Source: Pseudobythopirellula maris
GTDB lineage: Bacteria > Planctomycetota > Planctomycetia > Pirellulales > Lacipirellulaceae
Assembly (NCBI RefSeq): GCF_007859945.1
Contig: NZ_SJPQ01000005.1
Coordinates: 58,121 to 122,120, forward strand
DNA: 64,000 nt
Direction: 5' to 3'
Below the pieces are notes generated by a model. It worked only from the letters and a program-made list of their open reading frames with translations. It searched no databases and was not told where the DNA came from. The position numbers and the translations under genes are program-made. Of this stretch, positions 9,081-15,647 are shown in pieces (positions within the stretch are counted from its first letter, which is position 1; each line of letters opens with the position of its first letter).

Positions 9081-9212
9081 TAGCCCATGTTCTGGAACCT
9101 AAGCAGCGAAGCCAGAAGAAACCGGTCGTTGCGGCCGGAGCCACCCTCCCACAACGCCGGCAACTTGGCTTCTTGTCGCCTGCGGCGAAGCAAGGTTTAA
9201 AAAACTGGGCGA
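9081..9212. repeat. 132-bp imperfect palindromic element, copy 2
   Basis: This is the second copy of the element described at 7677-7808, in the same orientation. It lies upstream of the nuclease gene and just after the 3' end of the next minus-strand gene. The terminal palindrome has decayed slightly (AAAAAACTGGGCGA in place of AAAAAACCTGGGTTA). Confidence 0.75.
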
Positions 9213-9219
9213 CCCTCGT

Positions 9220-9921
9220 TTAGGCGTTCCGCCGCGGCGCCCGCCGACGGCAGGTCGCCGCGGCCGTCAGGCCGGCGGTGAGCAGCAGGCAGCCGGTCGG
9301 CTCGGGGACCGGCACGTTCACGCCGTGGATCGTCGCCGTGTAAGTGCCGCCGCCGATGACCTCGGCGGTGATCGTCGCCACGCCGATCGGGGCGAAGTCG
9401 GTCGCGTCGGTGAAGACCGAAGGGAAGTACGATTCGTCGGGCGGGAGGATCGGATCGAGGTCGTAGTGGAACCGCAGCGAGTTGCTGTCGAAGCTGCGGA
9501 CAACGGTCCCCGGCCCCACGTCGCCCGACCCGTCGGTGCGGTACTCGACGTCGATCGCGTGGTCGCCGTAGCCGTCGACCTGCAAACGGGTGATCCGCAC
9601 CGCCGGGCCTCCGGGAACGCTGACCAAGTCACGCAGCCGGGGGGCGAAGATGAGCGTCCCCACGTTGTCGGATAGCGACACGCGGTCTTGCAGGTTGCCG
9701 GTGAGCAGCAGGTTGTCGAAATTGTCGCGGATCTCGAAGCCACGCAGCGGGTCGTCCTGAACCGGGCCAGCGAAATCGGGGTTGGCGGCGGACGTCGTGC
9801 CGACGGGGAAGGCGACCCCGCCCGCACCGATCGGCGCGGCGTGGGCCGAAGACGCGCAAGCCAGCAGCGTGGCGGCGATCGAGGCGAGGGCAAAGGTGCG
9901 GGGCGTGCGGAGGGCGTGCAT
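9220..9921 (-). CDS. PEP-CTERM protein of unknown function
   Basis: ATG at 9921 is chosen because the protein then starts with a signal peptide (MHALRTPRTFALASIAATLL..AHA). The upstream open frame has no coding character. The 233-aa product is a mature beta-rich domain of unknown family followed by VPEPTGCLLLTAGLTAAATC and an Arg-rich end, which is a PEP-CTERM sorting tail. It has no dockerin-like segment, unlike the protease at 3538-5127. Exosortase-dependent surface sorting is expected from the family. Confidence 0.75.
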   Translation of the reverse strand: MHALRTPRTFALASIAATLLACASSAHAAPIGAGGVAFPVGTTSAANPDFAGPVQDDPLRGFEIRDNFDNLLLTGNLQDRVSLSDNVGTLIFAPRLRDLVSVPGGPAVRITRLQVDGYGDHAIDVEYRTDGSGDVGPGTVVRSFDSNSLRFHYDLDPILPPDESYFPSVFTDATDFAPIGVATITAEVIGGGTYTATIHGVNVPVPEPTGCLLLTAGLTAAATCRRRAPRRNA

Positions 9922-10616
9922 GGAAGGATCTCGGCGGGGGGAACGAGTGGCGGTCGGAATGAGGAGCGAATCTCCTCTGAGGGGCGTATCCATAAGCCGC
10001 CCGCCAGCCCGACAGACGTTTCTCAAGAAATCCCGAGGGCGTTTGCGAGCGACCGAGGACCGGTGCATGACGTCGACGGTCTGCTGGGTCGGCGCGCAAG
10101 GTTGGGTGGCGGGGGCGCACCCGCCAGGGAAGCCCCCGGGCCAGCGAGAGCGGGTCTGTGGTGCTCGGGGGCTTCCGCTTACGCGGTGCGCCCCCGCCAC
10201 CCCATGCGCTGGCGGTCAAACCGGTGGCCAAGAATTTCTTGGTGCGACTTATCCGCCTTCGGCGGGCTCCGCTGCGCCGCGCTAATCAACCTGATGGCAA
10301 CGACTTAGAACAAAATCGCGAGTGGCCAAGAATCGCTGCTGCGCGCGCGGCCCAAAAGCGATTGTCGAAATTAGGTAGAAACGCCGCTACAAAGATAATT
10401 GGGCGCCGCAGGGGGGCGCGCCCGGCGGCGGGCCTGCGCTGTTACGGACGAAGGGCCGATTTAAGGCCGCCAGGCTGCGTTTTTCAGGCGCTCTCGAGCG
10501 ACTCGCAAGCGAAGAACAATTTCAGCAAGCAAGTCCGGCGCGTTTTTCAAAAAGATTTGGCCGCGCAGCGGCTCTCGTTCTCTGACCCCTAGCCCCCGCC
10601 CCCTAGCCCCTGACCG
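9922..10616. other. Long non-coding region with a large inverted repeat
   Basis: About 695 bases without a credible gene. The open frames in both strands have no recognisable protein character. It contains an inverted repeat at 10103-10204 and a CCCCTAGCCCC-type tract at about 10585-10618 beside yebC. An inverted form of that tract (GGGGTAGGGGTTAGGAG) lies at the other end of yebC. Confidence 0.5.
10103..10204. repeat. Large inverted repeat (REP-like)
   Basis: The left arm from 10103 (TGGGTGGCGGGGGCGCACC ... AAGCCCCCG) and the right arm ending at 10204 are complementary apart from an 8-10 base central mismatch in each arm. The arms are about 36 bases around a loop of some 27 bases. The GGGGGCTT/AAGCCCCC core resembles other repeats in this window. 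There is no T-tract, so it is not a standard terminator. Confidence 0.7.
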
Positions 10617-11369
10617 TCACCCCTCCATCTCGGCCAGCGTCGCCTCGTCGATCTCGAAGTTGGCGGCCGCCTGTTGCACGTCGTCGTGGTCGTCGAGCGC
10701 CTCCATCAGCTGGATCGCCTTGCGGGCCTCGTCGCCGCTGAGCGTGACCGTGTCGTTGGGCACGTAGGCGAGCGACTGGCTCTCGGGCTCGATGCCCTCG
10801 GCCGCCTCGAACGCGGCGTTGAGGTCGTTGAAGGCGTCGACCGGACAGGTCACGCGGAACGTGTCGCCGTCGCGGGCCACGTCGTCGCCGCCCGCCTCGA
10901 GGGCAAGCTCCATGAGCGACTCCTCGTCGGTCTGGTCCGCCGGGATCGTGATCACCCCCTTGCGCTCGAACATCCACGCCGCGCTGCCGGTCGTGCCGAG
11001 CTTGCCGCCGGCCTTCTCGAAGACCTTGCGGACCTCCGGGGCGGTGCGGTTGCGGTTGTCGGTGAGGATCTCGACCATGACGAACACGCCCGCCGACCCC
11101 GTGCCCTCGTAGACGATCTCCTCGTAGTTGTCGCCGCCCGCCTCGCCGGAGCCCTTGGCGATCGCCCGCTCGATGTTGTCCTTCGGCATCGACACCGACT
11201 TGGCGTCGTTGATGGCGTAACGGAGCTTGAGGTTCGTGTCGGGGTCGCCGCCCCCCATCTTGGCGGCGACGATGATCGCCCGCGACAGCTTGCTCCACAC
11301 CTTGCCGCGTTTGGCGTCGATGACGGCCTTCTTGTGCTTGATGCCCGCCCAGTGAGAGTGTCCGGCCAT
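10617..11369 (-). CDS. yebC: YebC/PmpR (TACO1) family protein
   Basis: The 250-aa product has the family's N-terminal signature MAGHSHWAGIKHKKAVIDAK and the later DNIERAIAKGSGEAGGDNYEEI, SAAWMFERKGVI and acidic C-terminal segments. The length is normal for the family. Members were described as DNA-binding regulators; more recent work links YebC/TACO1 to translation of difficult motifs such as polyproline. It is the last gene in a long minus-strand run that begins with nusA. No strong Shine-Dalgarno is visible before ATG 11369. It is flanked on both sides by short C/G-rich CCCCTA-type tracts in opposite orientation. Confidence 0.93.
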   Translation of the reverse strand: MAGHSHWAGIKHKKAVIDAKRGKVWSKLSRAIIVAAKMGGGDPDTNLKLRYAINDAKSVSMPKDNIERAIAKGSGEAGGDNYEEIVYEGTGSAGVFVMVEILTDNRNRTAPEVRKVFEKAGGKLGTTGSAAWMFERKGVITIPADQTDEESLMELALEAGGDDVARDGDTFRVTCPVDAFNDLNAAFEAAEGIEPESQSLAYVPNDTVTLSGDEARKAIQLMEALDDHDDVQQAAANFEIDEATLAEMEG

Positions 11370-11512
11370 GAGAGAGGGGGTAGGGGTTAGGAGTCAGGGT
11401 CTAGGGTAACGCCGCGAATCTCTTATGATCTTCGCCACGCCGCCGGCTCGCAAGGCCGGGGCAGGGCGAGCCGGCCGCGTCAGCGGCCGGGGTCTCCAAA
11501 CGACTCATCAGC

Positions 11513-13882
11513 TCAAGGCAGCTTGGCTCGCACGGCTTCCGCCATCTCGGGGTCGCTCTCTTCCAGCAGCTCGATCGCCTGGCGCCACGCACGCCGGGCC
11601 GATTCGTCCTGGCCGCCCTGGGCGAGGGCGTCGCCCAGGTGGTCGTGGAGCACGCCGTCTGGGTCGCCCTCGGCGTCGGCCAGTTCGACGGCCCGCCGCA
11701 GCTCGTCGATCGCCGCCTGCTGGTCGCCAAGCCGGAACAACACCCAGCCGAGCGTGTCGTGGTAGGCGGCGCTCGAGGGACGCGAGGCGACTGCCGCGCG
11801 GGCCAAACGCAACGCCGAGGCGAGCCGCGCGCCACGGCCTTCGCCATTGATTCTGCTGGCGTCGGCGGGGGCTTCGGACCACAGGTAGGCCAGGTCGTTG
11901 CTGGCGCCCGGGCTCTCGGGGAACTCGTCGAGCACGCGTTGCAGCTCCTCGGCCGCAGCCGCGTAATCGCCCTCTTGGGCGAGCAGCGCTGAGAGCGCGA
12001 GGCGGCTGTCTTTGAGTGTCTGGCGGGTGGCGGCGTCGCGGTCGTTGGCGAAACGCCCCACCAGCTCCTGGTACTCGGCGATCGCTTCGTCGTGGCGGCC
12101 CGCGTGCTGGAAGATCCAGGCCGGCCGGGCCGCGAACTCGACCACCTCGGGCTGCTGGCGGCTCGCGCGGCGGGCGGCGACGAGCGCCTCCTCGGTGCGG
12201 CCGAGCATCGCCAGGGCGGTGGCTTGGTACTGGAGCGGTCCGCTGTCGCTCGCGCCCCACACACGGTGGCTCTCGCCCCAGGCGAACGCCCGCTGGGCCG
12301 CTTCGTACTGTTCGGCGATGAGCATGTCGAAGCCCCACTCCAGGGCGGCCTCGGCCGCCGGCAGCAAGGCGAGCCGCACCTCGGGAGTTGGCTCCTCGTC
12401 AGCGGGGACGTCGGCGTTTGAGGGCAACAGCCGCTCGCACGTCTCCTGCCAGCACGAGGAGGCGATGTCGTGCCGCTCGAGCGAGGCCGACAGGCGCCGT
12501 GCGGCGGTCAGTTGGGCGTCGCTCCAGTCCGGTGGGGCGACGCGGTCGAGCCGCTCGATCAATCGTTGGCGGAGCGCGTCGCGGCCGTCGGCGGCCAGCG
12601 CCTTCTCGATCGCCGCGGCGTGTTCGTCGAGCGAGAGCGTGCGTTCGGCGAGCCGGGCGACCAGTTCGAACAGCTCCGCCGCCTTGCCGCCCGAGGCGAG
12701 CGTCTCGATCAGCCGATCGGCGCCCTCGGCCAAGGCGGCGTCGTCGAGCGGGTTGGCGGGGCGGTCTTGTGTGAGCCGGGTCATCGGGTCGCTGTCGACG
12801 AGCGGCGTAACGACCGATCGGTAGGCGGCGATGGCGCGATCGGCTTCGTCCGATCGGCGCAGTGCGTCGCCCCAGACGATCTGGGCGAGCGGGTCGTTGG
12901 GGCGCCGCTGCGCGAGCCGGCCGAGCGCGGCGAGTTCGCGCTGGGGGCCGCCGAGGCGGCGGTGCAGTTGGCCGTACAGTTCGTAAGGCGACAGGCCCAA
13001 GCCTCCGGCCGCGCCGTCGATGGCGCCCGCCAACGCGTCGAGCGCGGCGAGCGGCGCCCCGCGGGCTTCGGCCGTGCGGGCGAGCCAGAACTTGGCGCGG
13101 GGCGCCTCGGACGGGTCCTCGGCGAGCCGCTCGAAGGCGTACTGAGCGTCGGCGTGGGCGCCCGACTCGAGCGCGCAGACGCCGATCAGCTGCCAAGTGG
13201 CGGTGAGGCCGGCGCCCAGCGCGCGGCCCAGCCGGTCGCCCGCACCGCCCGGCCGACGCAGCGCCGCCAGCGGCGCCTCGAACGCGTGGGTCGCCGCCGC
13301 CGGGTCTCCTGAGAGGTACTCGGCCCGGGCCCATTCGATACGCAGCATGAGGCGGCCCGCTTGGTCGTCGGCCGATGGCTTGGAGCCTGGCGTGGCGTCG
13401 ACAAACCGGGCGGAGAGCGCGCGATAGAGCAGAGCGGCGTGGCGCCACTCGCGGCGTTCGGCCGCCATCAGCGCGAGACGCCTGAGCAGCACCGGGTCGT
13501 CGATCACGGCGTGGGCGTGGGGGGCGTCGCTCGGCAGCTTGATCGCGTAGCGGACCGCCTCCTCGGGACGCGACAGGCTCAGCGCCAGCGGCACGGCCTC
13601 GCGCTGCGCCTCTTCGGCCAGAGGGGGGCAGCTGCGCGCGGCGCGTTGGTACTGACGCAGGGCGCCCTCGGCGTCGCCGCGGCGGTAGAGCGAGCGGGCG
13701 GTCGCGAAGTGCGCGGCCGCCAAGCGGCGGTCCTCCGATTCGAATCGCGCGAGCAGCGTGGCGCTGTCGGCGGCGTCGGCCTGGGGGGCGGGCGGCGCGT
13801 CGGCTCGGGCGCCCCGGCCAGCGGCCAAAAAAGCCGCTGCCGTCAGCGCGACGAGCAACCAGTTGCGAGAGGAGGCGATCAC
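11513..13882 (-). CDS. Secreted tetratricopeptide-repeat protein
   Basis: The product is about 789 aa. The start is uncertain: GTG at 13882 gives VIASSRNWLLVALTAAAFLAAGRGARA, a signal peptide, and a GTG nine codons earlier (13909) is also possible. The mature part is a chain of helical hairpins of TPR type, seen best at ARSLYRRGDAEGALRQYQRA near the N-terminus and at AYHDTLGWVLFRLGDQQAAI and ALAQGGQDESARRAWRQAIE near the C-terminus. This is a protein-interaction scaffold outside the cytoplasmic membrane; the partner is unknown. It starts 36 bases after the HhH-GPD-like gene, so the two are probably co-transcribed. Confidence 0.8.
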   Translation of the reverse strand: MIASSRNWLLVALTAAAFLAAGRGARADAPPAPQADAADSATLLARFESEDRRLAAAHFATARSLYRRGDAEGALRQYQRAARSCPPLAEEAQREAVPLALSLSRPEEAVRYAIKLPSDAPHAHAVIDDPVLLRRLALMAAERREWRHAALLYRALSARFVDATPGSKPSADDQAGRLMLRIEWARAEYLSGDPAAATHAFEAPLAALRRPGGAGDRLGRALGAGLTATWQLIGVCALESGAHADAQYAFERLAEDPSEAPRAKFWLARTAEARGAPLAALDALAGAIDGAAGGLGLSPYELYGQLHRRLGGPQRELAALGRLAQRRPNDPLAQIVWGDALRRSDEADRAIAAYRSVVTPLVDSDPMTRLTQDRPANPLDDAALAEGADRLIETLASGGKAAELFELVARLAERTLSLDEHAAAIEKALAADGRDALRQRLIERLDRVAPPDWSDAQLTAARRLSASLERHDIASSCWQETCERLLPSNADVPADEEPTPEVRLALLPAAEAALEWGFDMLIAEQYEAAQRAFAWGESHRVWGASDSGPLQYQATALAMLGRTEEALVAARRASRQQPEVVEFAARPAWIFQHAGRHDEAIAEYQELVGRFANDRDAATRQTLKDSRLALSALLAQEGDYAAAAEELQRVLDEFPESPGASNDLAYLWSEAPADASRINGEGRGARLASALRLARAAVASRPSSAAYHDTLGWVLFRLGDQQAAIDELRRAVELADAEGDPDGVLHDHLGDALAQGGQDESARRAWRQAIELLEESDPEMAEAVRAKLP

Positions 13883-13917
13883 TGCGAGGGGGATCCGATC
13901 GGGCCGCACGAAGCGGC

Positions 13918-15030
13918 TCACTTCGGCTTGCGCTTCGTGATCTTCGAGGCGGAGGTCTTCTTTTTCTTGGTTTTGCTTTTGGTCGTCGGCTTGCTCTTGG
14001 CGGCGGAAGAGGCCGTCGATGGCGCCGCCTTCTTCTTTTTCTTGACGACCTTCTTCTTCGCCGCCGGCTTGGCGGCCTTCTTGGTGGCGGCCTTCTTCTT
14101 CGTGGTCCCGGACTTCGGCGCCGCCTTGGACGCGGTCTTTTTGGTCGCCGGTTTCTTCTTGTCGGCCGGCTTGGCGGCGGCCTTTTTGACGGTCGACTTC
14201 TTGGCGGGCGCGGCCGCTTCGGCGGGCGCCGCCTTCTTGGCGGGCTTCTTCGCTTCGGGCTTCTTTGTTTCGGGCGGCTTGGCCTCGGTCTTGGCGGCGG
14301 GCTTCTTGGCCGCCGGCTCGGGCTTGGGTTTGGGCTTCGGCTCGGGCTTGGGAAGACGCTTGGGGAGCCGGTCTTTGCACTTCGGGTCGATCGCCAAAAG
14401 CAGCTTGCGCGCCGCGGGGCCGTACGGGCTGCGGCCGACCTCCACGCCGAGTTGGTGCAGCAGCGATCCGGCCTCGACACCCTTGTTCTTGGGGATCGCA
14501 CGCTCGAGGCCGGGCGCCTGGCCCTTCTTGGCCTCGGCTTCGGTGATCACGTCGAGCACCACGAGCGAGAGTAGCAGCCCCTTGTTGACCGGGATGTTGT
14601 GACCACCCAGGCCGTTCTGCACCGCGTAGGCGACGATGAACGGCGTGACGCCGTCGTGCTTTTCGAGCTGCTTGACCGACTGGCCAAGGTTTTGCTTCTT
14701 CATCGTCTCGATGTCGAAGGCGTAAACGCTCTCGAACACGCTCTGCAGCGTGCGCTTCAACCGGTCGGCGGACTGCACGGGGTCGTTGAGACCCTTGAGA
14801 ACGCCGGCAAGCTCGGTGCGGGTGCTGACCCGAACCTCGTTCCAATCAAAGTAGTCGCCGCGGAGCGTCTCGAACGCCTTCTGGGCGGCTTCGTGGTTCG
14901 AGTTCTCCACCAGGCACGCGTAAAGCAGCGTGTCGAGCAGCGGCAGCTGCGGCGGCGTGGTCGGTTTGAACTGCTTCTTGAGCGCGGTAACGATCTTCGT
15001 GATGCGTGAAGCGCGGTTCGTCGTGGCCAT
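13918..15030 (-). CDS. Endonuclease III-like (HhH-GPD) protein with histone H1-like tail
   Basis: The product is 370 aa. Residues 1-220 resemble the helical endonuclease III fold: a LLDTLLYACLVENSNHEAAQ opening, ADRLKRTLQSVF, a helix-hairpin-helix position at QLEKHDGVTPFIVAYAV, and NIPVNKG where active enzymes have VDTH. The catalytic Lys of the hairpin is absent and the Asp is Asn149, so it is probably not a glycosylase/lyase. Only one Cys of the usual Fe-S cluster region remains (PKCKDR). Residues from about 225 to the end are Lys/Ala/Pro repeats (AAKKPAAKTEAKP, KKAAAKPADKKK) like histone H1 or AlgP tails, which bind DNA non-specifically. A role as a chromosome-binding architectural protein is inference. 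It lies between rbfA and the TPR gene on the same strand. Confidence 0.75.
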   Translation of the reverse strand: MATTNRASRITKIVTALKKQFKPTTPPQLPLLDTLLYACLVENSNHEAAQKAFETLRGDYFDWNEVRVSTRTELAGVLKGLNDPVQSADRLKRTLQSVFESVYAFDIETMKKQNLGQSVKQLEKHDGVTPFIVAYAVQNGLGGHNIPVNKGLLLSLVVLDVITEAEAKKGQAPGLERAIPKNKGVEAGSLLHQLGVEVGRSPYGPAARKLLLAIDPKCKDRLPKRLPKPEPKPKPKPEPAAKKPAAKTEAKPPETKKPEAKKPAKKAAPAEAAAPAKKSTVKKAAAKPADKKKPATKKTASKAAPKSGTTKKKAATKKAAKPAAKKKVVKKKKKAAPSTASSAAKSKPTTKSKTKKKKTSASKITKRKPK

Positions 15031-15132
15031 GGCTGCTGCGGGGAGGCGAGTCGTTGGTTCGGCGGTCGCTGGGGGGGAAGGGGACGCTGCGGCGCCCGCC
15101 CAAGCGGCGGTCTTAACTTTAATCCAAGGAGA

Positions 15133-15567
15133 CTAGGAGTCCGAGTCTTTCTCGGCGGTTTCGGCCGGGGGGGCGTCGTCCGCGTGCGGGGCTTCCGGCG
15201 GTGGGTCGTCGGTCGCCGGCTCGTCTTCGGGGAGCACTTCGGCGAGCGCCTTGGCGATGGCGATCGATTTCTTCACGCCCTGGTCGAGCACGAACTTCAG
15301 CTTGGGGGTGTAGCGGGTGTCGATGCGGTTGGCCAGCTTCGACTGCAGGAACCCCGCCGCGCTCTCAAGGCCGTGCAGGCAGCGGCTCTGGGCGGCGTCG
15401 TTGCCCATGACCGAGACGTTGACCTTGGCCAAACGCAGGTCGGGCGACACCTCGACCCCGGTGACGGTGACCCCCTCGACGCGTGGGTCGGACAGGTCGG
15501 TCAGGATGGCCATGCCGACGACTTCGCGGATCGCTTCGGCGGCCTTGAGGACTCGGCGTGAGGTCAT
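15133..15567 (-). CDS. rbfA: 30S ribosome-binding factor RbfA
   Basis: The 144-aa product aligns with RbfA: MTSRRVLKAAEAIREVVGMAI at the start, then TDLSDPRVEGVTVTGVEVSPDLRLAKVNVSV and YTPKLKFVLDQGVKKS, which is the KH-like fold that contacts 16S rRNA helix 1 during 30S maturation. A Pro/Asp/Glu-rich C-terminal extension of about 30 residues is extra. It follows infB by 80 bases in the conserved nusA-infB-rbfA order. Confidence 0.93.
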   Translation of the reverse strand: MTSRRVLKAAEAIREVVGMAILTDLSDPRVEGVTVTGVEVSPDLRLAKVNVSVMGNDAAQSRCLHGLESAAGFLQSKLANRIDTRYTPKLKFVLDQGVKKSIAIAKALAEVLPEDEPATDDPPPEAPHADDAPPAETAEKDSDS

Positions 15568-15647
15568 GGGGCAGGTGCAGGAAACGCCAGGGTAGATAGG
15601 GGAAGGGCCACACAGCGAGGGCGGCCGCGGCGACCGCCCTCAGGAAA

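Noticed and set aside
7677..9212. Paired 132-bp elements as integron attC sites
   Set aside because: The layout would fit a cassette, but the ends do not match the RYYYAAC/GTTRRRY core of attC in both copies, and no IntI gene is seen.
10158..10592. 144-codon plus-strand frame in the gene-free region before yebC
   Set aside because: Composition is Arg/Gly/Ala-rich as expected from GC-rich non-coding DNA; it overlaps the inverted repeat and has no Shine-Dalgarno.
11513..14845. 1110-codon frame extending the TPR gene upstream
   Set aside because: The upstream part is a shadow of the Lys-rich HhH-GPD gene; a signal peptide marks the true start near 13882.
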